A DNA stretch of 63,735 bases. Source: Aurantiochytrium sp. KH105. Taxonomy: Eukaryota > Sar > Bigyra > Thraustochytrida > Thraustochytriidae. Below, piece after piece: positions 19,369 through 30,698 of this stretch (position 1 is the stretch's first letter; every line of letters starts with the position of its first letter). The stretch covers positions 1 to 63,735 of the forward strand of contig BGKB01000258.1 of NCBI GenBank assembly GCA_003116975.1, in the 5' to 3' direction. The notes below the pieces were generated by a model. It searched no databases and was not told where the DNA came from. It saw only the letters and a list, made by a program, of their open reading frames with translations. The position numbers and the translations under genes are program-made.

Positions 19369-21865
19369 TCACCGAGTATTTTGGCCCCCTTGGTGCACCC
19401 TTGGAGAGCCTGAATCAGGACGCCAGGGCTGGCCCCCGTTGGCCGTAGGGGCTTGAGAGGAATGCAGAGCGCTTGGGTAGACTTTTTTGAACCACACATT
19501 TGCGTAAGCGTCGCGTTCTGCATCGTAAATTGACTTGAAATGGTCGTGGTCGCGTATGACAGTCTCATTGATTTTGAACAAGGTCATACTATGAGGAACC
19601 CGAGCAAAGATGCATCTTCGATACTGGTGACGATAGATCTTCGTCTCGTCTAGTTGGAGATTGTCCTTAATGCACGCATTTAGATCCGGCATGTGCTCCT
19701 GGTAAGGCCCATTGAGTAGGTAGCACTCTCCTCGTGGGAGCTGAGAGCGCTCCTGTTCCTCGATTCCCGCAAGAGTCTCATCCGCAAGGCCGCGTTGAGA
19801 CGACATGCAAATACTGAAAGGTAGGCCGCGGCGATGGCGATCTCTGTGCTCCCGGGCAGAGGCAACGAGACGCTCCCGCATAGTTTGATCGCGGATGAGA
19901 GGCTTAAATGACGTGATCTTATTTTTCCATGCGTGAAAGTCGTCCGCGGCGGCTGTTTCCTCATGCTCTGAAGATGAAGCTGACGTGCTCACATCAGCAG
20001 TTTCTCTAGATGCTGTTCCTCGCCGACGTTTCCTTGGCTGCCGCTCCCAACGATTGGTCACGTCGCGTGGAAGGCGTCGAACGTCTTCAGCCGGGTTCAT
20101 ACTGTCGGGATCTAAGTAGCCCTTCTCGATTGTCACCATGGACGCAAGCTCCTCAAAGACGAAATCTATTCAGGCTGCGGCCCGCCGCAATTCGAGCAGA
20201 AGCTTGCGCCTGGCCGGGTCTTCTTCTGGGTGATACCTATGGTGCACGAGGCATTTCTGGCCCCTAGCATTCCTGCACAGGGGACCTAGTACATTCGAGC
20301 GGAAGCACTCAATCTCATGCGCTGCTTTGTTCGCAGCTTCGAGCGTTCGATAGACACCTTGCATGCTTGCCCGCGCGACGGGTGCTAGAGTTGCGTGTTG
20401 ATGAGGGCTGGTCGCATAATCAGGGGCCGCAATTTCCATGGGGTCGCCCTCGGCGCCATCGTCCCAGTCGTCTCCTCCAATAGAATCCGAGTCCACCATG
20501 CTTGTGCTCTGGCGCGGACTCTGGTCAGGAAGATCATCTCGAAGATCACGAACGTCCCTCACCGTCGGGACTGTTGGTTGGTCCTTGCTGATCTGCCACA
20601 TGCAAGGAGGCGCTTTTTCAAGCCCCGCCGTTTGACGGCTTGAACGCAATAATCGCTCCCTCGCACGATCCTCAAGAGTCCTGGGGAGTGTCGATAGCCG
20701 GCGATTCCGGCGAATGCGAAAGTAAACAGTCTTGAGAACAGAGTGCCACGCCTCGCAAATCATGTTGGTCATCCGCATGCGGTCCGTGGCATCAAGGTTG
20801 CCTCGACGATAGGCTGCACTCCAAAGAACCTTTTCCTCATCAGCAAAGTAGTTATCTACGAAGAACTTGAGCGCCTCTTCGTCCGTGTCACGAAGAAGGC
20901 CCTTCACTGCTTCAATCGACTTGACCAGAACCAAGGTAGAGTGCGTCGTGACTGCCTCGTGGGGGAGTATCCAAATTTTTGCTTGCGATCGCGGAATGCT
21001 CTCGCGTCATTGGGGCCTTTCTTCAGCTTGTCCAGCTTTCCGCGAAACGCACGGGGTACGTGCCACGTACAGAACTGAACCGAGACACGCTGCCACATGC
21101 GATGCATGGCAGTGATTGGCCCTTTGGCCATGTCACACATGACACACTGAGGTTTGTAGTCAGGGTCATTGTGGAGGTTGGCAAGGACTGCAAAGACTCG
21201 CTCGCACACGGCGACAGTCTCGTGTCTGATTAGGACGTAGAGAAGCTCAACGCCTGCACCCTTGTCATCAATACCGAAGATCGAGAAGAGCTTGAAGCCC
21301 CTTGCGGTGATCACGTTGTGCGTAGCATCAAAGAGCAGATACTTGCTGTACTTCTGCAGATCTTGAATCATCTGATCACGATTCTGGAGCTTCGTGACTT
21401 GATCACAGAAGCATCGCAGCTCAGGTGGCTCAAGGCCAACTGAGCGATGGCGTCATCCTGATAAATGATTACGAGCTTGGTTGACGAGCCCTTCCCCTTG
21501 ACGGAGAACCTCAAAACAGCATTGTCGTGGACGGCTCGCATGGCCTTGGGGTCGCAGAGAAAGCTAAGCTGCGACGAGATAATGTAATCATGCTCGTCTG
21601 CGTCGACATCGAACGTAGGCCCGTTGTTGTCGACGTTGTCGTCGTCGTCGTAGTCGTCAGCCTTGGAGAAGGCGTCACCCGTGACGCTCGCACGACCGGT
21701 AGCCCACTAACGTGCAGGGGGGGGGGAGTTCGATGGCAAAGCAAACGCAGCGTCATCTATGTTGGTGCATCCAAGCGCTCTCTCGCGAGCGTCAGTAGAC
21801 GCGACGGGCGCGAGAGCCTGCGACGCGACCGTGTAGCCGTCCGCCGTGCTGCTGTCATCACTCAT
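19369..21865 (-). pseudogene. Broken MULE-type (MuDR family) transposase
   Basis: A single transposase-like gene appears to run from an ATG at 21865 to a stop at 19369, broken several times. An in-frame TAG lies at 21707-21709. A frame change is needed near 21430-21445, another near 20930-21010, and an in-frame TGA lies at 20170-20172. The DDE catalytic triad is recognisable across the breaks: LLFDATHNVITARG (first Asp), CVMCDMAKG (second Asp), QFCTWHVPRAF, then TNMICEAWHSVLK (Glu), the usual MULE arrangement. The C-terminal part after the TGA has no known domain. The breaks could be real decay, assembly errors (a run of G at 21719-21728 sits by the first stop) or very short introns. I saw no clear terminal inverted repeats. 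Confidence 0.72.
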
Positions 21866-22286
21866 GCTCTTGAGGACGCAGAAACATGGCCAGCGCGTGT
21901 CGGGGACGGCAAGAAGCGGTCAAAAGCCAAGCGCACGCGTCCTCTCGTGTCCACGCTCGTGCGCGCGCGCGTAGACGTGGACTGACGCGGCGTCGTTGGT
22001 AGAGATCGAATGGCGGTCTGGTGCCGTTGCCTCGCGTTTTTTCCCGTCCCTGCTTGAGCCCTATGAATGCAGCCTCGCTCCAGCAAGCCCCTATCCTACG
22101 CCCCGCCAGCGGCCCCGCAGATCCCCACAGCACGCCACGGGTGACACTGGTCTCGTAAATTGACATGTGAATGTTGGCGCCCGCTGCCGGGAGCTTCCAG
22201 CCCGGCAGGTTCGCTAACGCACCAACTTACTGTTAGTGATTGTGGTTGGGCTCGCAAAGTTGTACCCGCTGGTGCATGGACGGTGG
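21866..22286. other. Spacer beyond the transposase start
   Basis: About 420 bp, nothing supported as a gene. Probably the upstream part of the MULE-type element. Confidence 0.5.
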
Positions 22287-22301
22287 TTAATTTTTTTCGG
22301 C

Positions 22302-22364
22302 TGCCAGTTGGCCAGCCAGTTGGCCAGCCCGTAGGCCAGCCCGTAGGCCAGCCCGTAGGCCAGC
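22302..22364. repeat. CAGCCCGTAGGC 12-mer array, right copy
   Basis: About five units, CAGTTGGC/CAGCCAGTTGGC then CAGCCCGTAGGC three times. It joins directly to the right long direct repeat, as in the left copy at 16204-16261. Confidence 0.75.
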
Positions 22365-23150
22365 GGGACCCGTAAATACCGTCGCGCGTTTGCGGGGGAG
22401 AGATGGGCGACTGGTTGAATGATTGGGTACAGGCGAGCGGACACCGGAGCGTGTGGCATGCATACAGACGGCGTTGTCGGATGATCTGAGATTTATTATA
22501 ATTTGCAATTGGTCAGAACCATTGCGCAAGGACTTGAGAAATTGTGTTGGAGAGAAGCGCCCCATCATGGACTTCCTGACGACGATGCGGCCGAATACTC
22601 GAGTCCACTCGGCATCAAAAGACTCATGATCCTGGCGGCATTGACGCAAGTCAAGACTCACCATTCCAAAATCTACAAGTCTGACCGTTCCGTTTTCTTG
22701 GATATTGACATTGCGGAGTCCCATGTCGCCATGAGTGATACCAGCTCCGTGCAGCTCATCCAGAAGTGCGTGGACTCGCGAGTGCACGGTATTGAGCCCG
22801 ACTGACCTCGCCGTTTGCTGCCCGACTTTCGATCCGCGAGAGTGTCCAGTATTGGGCATCACAATCATGAAGTAAAAGCCCCCGTCAATGGGGAACTCTC
22901 CACTGTAATGGACTACAGGGAGCACGCTGCCTTGAAGTGCGCGAGCTTCACCATCGTAGAGACGGGCTTCCTCCACTAACACGCCCATAAACTCGTTGGC
23001 CTGCTCATTATTGAGATTGTAGCCGGTGTCATACGAAGTCTCGTCGTCTAGATAGAGTGACGCCTTGGCGAAGCAGTCGTGGAAAGTTATACCTGCGATT
23101 TCGAGGGTGCTGTCCGAAAAGCCAACGCCGTTTGCGCCATGAAGTGGGAC
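22364..23150. repeat. Long direct repeat, right copy
   Basis: Matches 16261-17061 in the same orientation. The two copies are about 6.1 kb apart and enclose most of the Crinkler-like gene and the MULE-type remnant. Confidence 0.85.
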
Positions 23151-23989
23151 TGGTTTTTGTGGCTGAATGTTTGCAGGATTTGAGTTTGCTATGCCCCATG
23201 CTATGCTACCATTTGGAGTGGTGTCACACGCCAGCTATGATGCCTCGCGACTTTCCTGAGGTCAAGCTCATCGAGGCGATTATCGAAAGCGAGACATTAC
23301 AGGGATAGCCTTTTGACGATGGGCCAGCTGCTGTGGTCGAGAATATTATGCAACCCAGGTTTGTGTCAAGTGATAAACTACGGGCGCTGGAGCCACGCGT
23401 GATTGAAATGGGACAGCGAGCGTCGAGCGGTGACATTTCCACATGCACTATCGCGATCTTTTCGCCATTTGCAAACGAGGTTCAAGGCAGACCGTATGAA
23501 GAAGGTCAGGCCTCTACATTACAGTATCGAGCCATCTTGACGCGGCGATTTCTATTCTTTTTTCCTTTTGCGCAGAAGTAGAGTATGACACACAATCGAT
23601 AACACATCCACATTCAGAACCCGCTGCGCTGTACTGGCCGTGCCTGCCGGCCGACCGACGACTGGCCAGTCGAATGGCCGGCTTCGTCGCTGACAGGACT
23701 ACCTACGCAAACGACCTCCGCTTCTCACCGCATCTCACCGCAGCAGCCTCGACGATCGATGATCGCAGTCGGCGGTGGTTGGCGACGGCCTCCGCCATCG
23801 CCTCGTCGCGGCCCGGGAAGACATCCTCTTCTTCCTGTACACGCCTCGAGCGCAAGCTTGCGCGACTCAACCTGAGCGAGCGGCAAGGTCTCGCCTGCCT
23901 CCTCCGGCGCCGGTGCGGCGACTGCGACCGCTGCGAAACCGCGCGATCCTCCGCGTCGCTCCGAGTCCGCGAGCCCGACAGCGGTCTCG

Positions 23990-24066
23990 AGAGCGAGGTC
24001 TCGAGAGCGAGTTCTGGCGATGTCTAGAGAGCGAGTTCTGGAAATTTCTAGAGAGCGAGTTCTGTC
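23990..24066. repeat. GAGAGCGAGTTCTGG tandem repeat, about 26-bp unit
   Basis: Three to four copies of a TCTAGAGAGCGAGTTCTGG-type unit, the first ones varied. Confidence 0.75.
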
Positions 24067-24581
24067 TCGCTGATCAAGCGCCAGCGAGGCGCTGGCATCC
24101 CTCGCAACTGCAGCCCGCCGATCCGCCCGGACCGGCCGGCAGACAAGCAAAGAGACAGACGCCACGTCTGCGCCTCCGCGCGAATTCGCGCGTCGCAGTT
24201 CTCGCGCAGAACTGGCGCCAGGGGCGCTCGTCAAGAAGACAAGATTGTCGAGGCTCGTCAAGAAGACAAGAAATCGTCGCGCTCGTCCATCTCCTCCCCC
24301 GAACCCCTCCCCTCTACATACTCGTCGCCCTGCGGCGCAGACGCTGCCTCCGCCTCCGCCCCCGCCGCTCCGCCCTGCCGCGCCGGCGCAGATCGCGCCC
24401 GCGCTTGAGCTTCTTGACGCGCAGCCGAGTCGCCGCCGCCTGCGCGGCCTCTTCGATCTCAGGCCGCAGCGACGAAAGACCCGCCACTGTGGCGCACTGT
24501 GTAGCTGCGGTAGGGCGGTCCTGCCCACAGGGGTGCGTGTGTGCGACTCAACAATAGCACTGGGACGGGGACGGCTCTGTC

Positions 24582-24662
24582 CTATGCGATGCGATGCGAT
24601 GCGATGCGCGATGCGACGCGATGCGATGAATGCGATGCACGCGATGCATGCGATGCGAGGCG
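24582..24662. repeat. GCGAT pentamer repeat
   Basis: Imperfect run of GCGAT/GCGATGCAT units, about 80 bp, 125 bp before the start of the secreted Cys-rich gene. Confidence 0.8.
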
Positions 24663-24787
24663 CGGCAGATCGCGATCGAGCGCGGGAGGCTGAGCTCGCG
24701 GCAGAGACGCAACGAGCGAGCGGCTGCAGACGGCGAGCGGGCGGCAGGGCGTGCAGGGCAGGCGGGCAGGCGGGAGCGACTGCGACG

Positions 24788-25610
24788 ATGGTGAAGCTCG
24801 CGGCGACGGTGCTGGCCGTGGTGGCGGCGGCGGTGGCGGGGCGCGAGACGCTGCGCGTCGGGGCGGGCCAGGTCGAGGCCCTGGGCAGCGCCAAGACGCC
24901 CGTGGCGTGCTGGAAGGACACGTCCACGCGGGGGCCCGCGCACGTGCCCAAGTCCTGCGGCAAGGACCTCGAGCTCTCCGGCCTGCTGTGCTACCCGGCG
25001 TGCCTCGAAGGATACAGGTGAGTTGAGTTGGAGAAAAAAAGAGAGGGAAAAGATCGAAGGCCAGCCTACCCACGAACCACGTGAGAGCAGCCAGAGAAGA
25101 CTGACGCTTGCTTGGTCCGCTTTGGTCCTCCAACCCAACCAAATCTATGTCGTCCCGCATCATCGCAGCGGCGTGGGGCCCATGTGCTGGGAGACATGCA
25201 AAGAGGGAGAGCACGACGCCGGTGTCCTCTGCTACGAAAAGAACAGGACTGTTCACATCAAGCACACGTACGGCCGCGGCACCGGCTCCGTGCCCTCGTG
25301 CGGCGAGGACGAGGACCAAGACTGGTCCTCGCTCGGCTTTTGCTTCCCCAAGTGTCCCGATGACGCCGCCGGCATCGGCCCCGTCTGCTGGGACAAGTGC
25401 ACGGGCAGCTTCCCGGCCGAGGGCGGGCCCCTCTGCTGCAGCTCCGACGAGGTTTGCCACTCTGAGCTCTACAACCTCACCGTCAACCTCCCCATGCACA
25501 TTGCGCAGGCCGTGCTCGACGGCAAGAGCATTCGCAAGGAGATCAAGGACATCAAGGTCATCGTGGACGACATTCTCGGCTATGAGCTGCCTCTATGCCA
25601 CAACACCTAA
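24788..25610 (+). CDS. Secreted cysteine-rich protein, two exons
   Basis: Model: exons 24788-25017 and 25169-25610, 223 residues, intron 25018-25168 (phase 2, GTGAGT to TCGCAG). Residues 1-18 form a hydrophobic signal peptide. The mature part has two rounds of a module: a C..C segment (LLCYPACLEGY, then GFCFPKCPDD) followed by GVGPMCWETC or GIGPVCWDKC. Between them is a Tyr-Gly-Arg-Gly linker (TYGRGTGSVPSC) that resembles the region before the first module. Similar GxGPVCWxxC proteins recur in oomycetes and related protists with no assigned function, as far as I know. The last 55 residues, after a CC pair, are Lys/Ile/Asp-rich. The splice junction regenerates the GYSGVGPMCW motif, which is the main support for the model. 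Confidence 0.75.
25018..25168 (+). other. GT-AG intron of the secreted Cys-rich gene
   Basis: 151 nt, phase 2. The donor follows GATACAG; the acceptor is CATCGCAG. The join restores a repeated Cys module. Confidence 0.75.
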
Positions 25611-26025
25611 GCCGCCGCTGCGCGCACGTGCCCAAAGGATCTGAACTGATCAGCAATACTAGATCGTCTGCGAGCAAGTTCTCTTGCTTTGCTTCGTAGT
25701 ACTACCAAGATAGTATCTTAAGATCTAACGAATGCTAAATTCTCTGCTCAACGAGAATATTCCATGTCTCTGAGCCTCCGCTGCGCTTGAGCAAATACGT
25801 GACAAGGAATGCGACAACTCTTCAAGATGTGAGAGCAAAAAGTAAATTGTATACGAATTAGAGGGAGAGGGGAGGGATTGATTGATTGATTGATTGATTG
25901 AATGATTGAATGGATGGATGGTTTCTCTCCCTTTTTCTCTTTGTCTTGGGAGGGAGGAGAAGAAAAAGAGGAAAAAAAGGGACCGGGGACCCGGCCGGAT
26001 CTGCAACTTTATTTCTTTCTCCAGT
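25611..26025. other. Convergent 3' spacer
   Basis: Lies between the stop of the Cys-rich gene (plus strand) and the stop of Timeless (minus strand). It contains a GATT tetranucleotide run at 25877-25916 and no gene. Confidence 0.65.
25877..25916. repeat. GATT microsatellite
   Basis: GATT repeated about eight times, then GAATGGATGGATGG. Confidence 0.85.
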
Positions 26026-29000
26026 CTAAGGCAAGAGATCCATTGTTGCCGACGTCGTGGCCTCTGCTGCTGCGGCCCGCACCTGCTCCATATCGAATTT
26101 GGCCATCGCTCTGTCAAAAGAAATCTTGTCAATCTCGATCAAAGAGTTCTGGGCTCGCGGCGCCTTCCTGACCTCAGCAAGCGTAGCCGGCAACTTTTCG
26201 CGCACCACAGCCAGTTCGGCCGGCGCAATGTGCCAAAAGTGACATTGCAGGCGCCAACCAAGCTTGCGTAAAAGCTCCTCGCACATTTCCATCCACGCAT
26301 AATGCTCCGCCTTCTCAGGAATGAGAACGCAAGAGTCTGCCGCGATCACGGCTTCGATCCATGCCAGCGCAGCTTCTTGGCCCTTGTTCACGACCTCGAG
26401 CATGGCACGCCTTACAGAGCCCTCGATCCACCCGGCACTCGCTGCCACAGACTCCTCATCCGTTGGTTCCTCGCCCCGGACCGCTGCCTCAAACTCATCG
26501 TCTTCAAGCCGCAGGCGACGGACGAGAGCCTCAATCTCGTCCTCCGAACGTCCGGCTTGCTGGAGCGCCGCTTCGCAGGCCAGCATCTTGTACACGGAAT
26601 CGGGAAAGGCACGAGAGAGGTCTGCGAAGCTGGCCATGACCTGCTTGCGTTCCTCCGCAGACCACGCAGTCGTCGCAAGAGGATTGCGCTCATTCTGTGC
26701 AGTCTTGCGTCGCTTCACGATGCCACTAAAGCCAACATTGTCAAGATCCGCCTCCATCTCGCTCTCGCTGCTGCTGCTGCTACTGGCCTCAAGATCGTTC
26801 TCGGCAACCTTTCGACCACGCCGAGCCGCAGACTTGATTCGCCGCCGCTTGCGAACCGTTTTCGTCACCTTGCGAATAGCACGCTTGCCCTCTTCGTCCG
26901 TCGAGGCCTCCTCTTCAACCTCTTCGTCCTCCTCGTAACTCTCAAAGCCGTCCTCATCGTTGTCGTCGTTGTCGCTATTGTAAAGCGCGCGACGCCTTTC
27001 CTCGCGACGCTTCTCCTTTGCTAGTTTCTTTTGCCGACGCTCCTCGCGACGACGGTCCTCCTCCTCCTCGCGAAGGCGTCGACGCTCGTCGCGAATGCGT
27101 GCGCGGCGATCGTCTGGGTTCTCGTAGTGCCAAAGCATCTGCTCATTCTCGCCCTTGGTCCGCCAAAAGAGAACCTCCGCAAAGGCGAGAGGATTCGAGG
27201 AGGCGTGTGCAAAGAACTCGGCCACAATCGTGCGAAGAGTCTTACACAGATTGGGCCGCGAAGCGCTGTACTCACGGAGTGCACGGCTGTACACGCTAAA
27301 GAGAGTCACGTGCCACAACGCAGGTGAGTTGTTGAAGCGCGCAGCCTCCCCAAAAAACTTGGGCACCACCTTGTCCTGCAAGTAATGCAGCTGCGCCTCG
27401 CTCGCCGACCCTGGCACGCGTGCAGGGTCAATGAGCACACTGAGATTCTCCAAGATACCATTTGTGTTGAAAAGACGCACGATCGAGTCGACCTGCATTT
27501 CGCGCTCGTTATCCTGGGCCAAAAGCCGAGCGCGATGTTCTGCAAGCATGCGCTCTTCCTCGTCGCGTTGCGCCTGCGCAGCAGCCTCATCGTCCTCGTC
27601 CTCATCGTCCTCGCCGGTTCCATTGGCTTCCTCATGCTCGAGAAAGGCGTCCACGCTTGCAAGCGAGTGTGTCTTCATTACGGCCTCCATGTGCCGCCAG
27701 CGATGCAAGAGCATTGCTGGCGTTCGTGTGGCGCCAAAGATGGGACCGAGGGCATCGTCCTTGAGCGTCTTGCGAAAAGCCGCCACGTTGACGCCACTGC
27801 TACCGACGTTGGCCTCGATGTCCTTGACGGCCTCGGCGAGAGCCATCGTCTCTTCGGCGGACCAGGCCTTACCCATGAGACGCGCAGCTGCCGACCTGGT
27901 CTTCTTCTTGCCTCCCTGTTGCCCATCGGCGCCTGGGACGAGCGCTCGCGCGCCGCGACGCTTTCTCCGTACGACCACGTGCTCTTCGTCCATTTGCGAC
28001 ATGATCTGCAGCATCGAAGCGCTCAAGGCGGCCATGTGAGCCATGTTGAGCCACGACGAGGTCGAAGGGTCCCACTGCCGCATGTATCGCGGGACGAGTT
28101 CCCACTGAAACGAGGTGTAAAACACGCTGTTGCGCAGACGTTTGCAAAAGGCGCGGTCCGCATTGTCCTCGCCTGCCTCGCCATCCTCCCCCTCGCGTTC
28201 TTGAAGCATCGTTTCCAGAAGCTGCACCATGGCGCTGAGCATGCGGAGGCAATTTTGCAGTTCGCGAGGACGCTTGTTCGACTCGTGCTGCTCGCAGCTG
28301 CTAATCAGAAACTGAAATGTCCACGCGTCCATCGTGGCCAGGAGCGGCGACTTTTGCCATACAACGTCCTCAAGGCCGCCTTGTGTTTCGAGACGGCGGC
28401 GCTCAAAGCCCATGCAAAACCCAGCAAGCCACACAAATTGGTAATGATCCGTCGGCAACACGCGTTGGTCCTCGCGACGAAAATCCTGCTTGAGAGCTCG
28501 GAAAAGGGGCCCATAGCAGCGCGCGATCACTTCGGTACAGAGATCGCGTTGCACACGACGAAGACGACGGCTCGCAGTCGTGGCGCGCACATCGTTGCCA
28601 ATCACATGGACATCGTTGGCAAGTTGGTCGGCTGCGTCTTTGTCGCGTCGCTGGGTTTTGGTCCTGACGCCCGTCTTTGCGCCAAGAGCGCCACTGGCGC
28701 TGCTGTGCGCGCCGCCCGTGAGCCCAAATGCGCTTCTAACAACACCTTGGCCCATGCCCGTGCCGGTGACTTTGATGTTGCCGCCAAAGCGCGAGTGTCG
28801 CGTCGACAAGGTCTTGTTTGCTTGCACACGCTTCGCTCGCATTTTCAGGTGCAGCGACTTGAGGCGATCAGCGCTCGCCGCAGACGCAGCAGAAATGCCG
28901 CCAGTGTCCGTGGGGGCAGTCGAGGACGAGGACGACACGGCCGTATCGGCAGCCACGCTGGTTTTGGTTTTGCCGGCGCCCTCGCTGGCGGGATTGATGA

Positions 29001-29895
29001 GGTCCTCGGCCTCGGCGCCGCGGAAAATTTGGTAAAAGATCTCGAGAAGAATAAAGTTCCAATCACGGTTGTTTTCCATGCCAACGTACTCGCCAAGAAA
29101 AAGAACCATGTCGATGACGGACTCCTTTTGGAGCATAATGACAAAGTCTTCGTGCAAAGTGAGCAGGTGAGCGTCCCGAAGGGACCCGGACTGCGAGGGC
29201 GCCATGTCTGGCACGGCAACGAGGTTGCGCAAAAACCAGAGCATGAGCTCGACAATGAGTCGGTCCTCCTTTTTTTGTGCGCTGTTTGTCTGTGTTGAAT
29301 TAGCAATGGGCTGCTCGACGAGCCGCAAAAACGCGTGCAGCGCACCTGGTCGCATGAGATCGTACTTGAACTGCTGCAGGTGATAAATGCGCTTGGGACG
29401 AGATTCCTTTTTATCGGCGCTGCCGACGGGCATTGTCAGCTGCACGGCCACCTTGGCGGCCTCAATGAGGAATTTGTCGTGCCTTTCGTGCGTGCAAGAC
29501 TTGGCTAGAGGAATCAAGAAATTGCGAAAGATGCGGAGCTCGCCGAGGAGAAGCGCCGTGTGGTTCTTGTCGACGCGCGTGTCTTCATTGAGCTCCTTGC
29601 GCAGCCGTTTTAGCGACTTGAGGCAGGTCTCATCGTTGCGCACAAAGACGCGTCTCCCCTTCGGGTCAATGCTGCGGTATCACGGACGAACCCATGCGAC
29701 CGATCGTCAGCTTGCTTCTCCATCTTGTCAACGTCTCTAACACCTCTGACTAACTTACCTGAAGGCGCCAAGGCCCGTGCAGAGGTTCATACAGTATGCC
29801 TTGTCCTCTCCGTGCATGGCTGGAGCTGCCATGCGCGTCGCGGGAGGTGCTTTTGTCCTTGGCTTCGTCGTAGTTGCCGCCGACGTCGACGCCAT
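26026..29895 (-). CDS. TIMELESS: Timeless / Tof1 / Swi1 replication fork protection protein
   Basis: Predicted 1260 residues. Model: exon 1 29759-29895, intron 29672-29758, exon 2 26026-29671. Exon 1 supplies YCMNLCTGLGAF, which aligns with the N-terminal CSALG block of animal Timeless. Exon 2 continues with the Timeless N-terminal helical repeats (LKSLKRLRKELNEDTR) and the family signature HSRFGG near residue 335. Two SANT/Myb-like stretches start AWSAEE. The C-terminal Timeless_C segment includes LLRKLGWRLQCHFWHI, equivalent to LLRKLGVR...FWRIP in human. Acidic tracts and a basic RRRIKSAARRGRK segment suggest a nuclear protein. It acts with Tipin at replication forks to keep helicase and polymerase coupled and to support checkpoint signalling. 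The exon 1 ATG at 29895 has a G at +4 and an A at -3; ATG at 29904 is an alternative. Confidence 0.9.
29672..29758 (-). other. GT-AG intron of the Timeless gene
   Basis: 87 nt, phase 2, GTAAGT donor and ACCGCAG acceptor on the minus strand. Joining recovers the conserved N-terminus, which exon 2 alone lacks. Confidence 0.8.
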
Positions 29896-30698
29896 GGTAC
29901 TCATGCTTATGGACCCGGCCTGACTCACCGCCGCCGTCTCACCGCGTGCTGGGCGAATCGGGCGGGCGCAGACCGCAGCTAGCGCTGCCTTCGCCCTCTC
30001 CCTCGCGCGCTCTTGGCTCGCGTCTCCCGCGCGCCGCGAGCGGCAGGCTTGGACGTTTGATTGCTCGACACGAGTGCGAGCGTGGTCGTTAGGTTGGCCC
30101 AACCTGCCTGATGAAAAGGTCCCATGGACACTGACTGACGGTTAACTAGGCCCAGGCCTACTTCTAGGCCTACTACTTTACGCAGCCTGAGAGTTCTCGT
30201 TTCGCTCTCAGGTTCATCGATGCAAGGCCGAGAGAGAGCTCAGGCTGTTACATCGAGGAACGTGTGCTTGACAATAGCGTGCGGGCATAGCTCGTCTCGA
30301 GCACTTTGCACAGCGTTGATGAATCGTAAAAGTTGCACGACGGCACTAAAAAAATAATGGAAAGGCTTGTTCTCGTTAGGCCTAGGTATTTGGTGCGAGG
30401 GAGAAACGAGGATGCGCATTACACACATGCGCGCCGATTGACTGGCAAGTTCTTTGTGTTTCGACCTGACATAATGATCGTCGCTGCGAAATGCTCAGCA
30501 CATGCAACCTGCGCGACACCCATGCGCGCAAGTTGGGAAAGCTCTCCCCCCCCCCCCCCGGATCTGACAAAATGGTGGTCTCGATGAATTAGATTGCCCG
30601 GACGTGGCTTGACTTGACTGTTGACTTTGGACCATTCAACTTTCTAGTATCAATGTTTTGGTTGAACATCGTGAAAGCTTGGGAAAGAGAGGTCTGTC
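29896..30698. other. Spacer between Timeless and the TMEM143-like gene
   Basis: About 800 bp: the upstream region of Timeless and the 3' flank of the TMEM143-like gene, both minus strand. It holds a homopolymer of about 14 C residues at 30546-30559. No gene is supported. Confidence 0.6.

Larger units (their letters stand above)
22287..23150 (-). pseudogene. Truncated copy of the Crinkler-like gene (kinase part only)
   Basis: Corresponds to the C-terminal kinase part of the gene at 16405-18507. Homology stops abruptly at 23150, so the coiled coil and nuclease domain are absent. The kinase motifs are kept (HGDMGLRNV) and this copy has VDFGMVS where the full-length gene has VDLGMAS. A 14-nt deletion near the 3' end removes the original stop, and the frame runs on through the 12-mer array to 22287. 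No promoter or start is evident. The same sequence is the right member of a direct repeat pair flanking the transposase remnant. Confidence 0.75.
23151..24787. other. Spacer upstream of the secreted Cys-rich gene
   Basis: About 1.6 kb with no gene I can support. Long open frames on both strands are Arg/Ala/Ser-rich and reflect GC bias. It holds two tandem repeats (listed) and the promoter region of the next gene. Confidence 0.55.

Noticed and set aside
21700..21730. Programmed frameshift or stop readthrough in the transposase
   Set aside because: Four separate interruptions are needed to join the frame, and one lies by a homopolymer. Decay or assembly error is simpler.
27385..29298. Plus-strand open frame of 637 codons inside Timeless
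   Set aside because: Antisense shadow of a conserved gene. No recognisable domain, and Timeless motifs on the other strand are clear.
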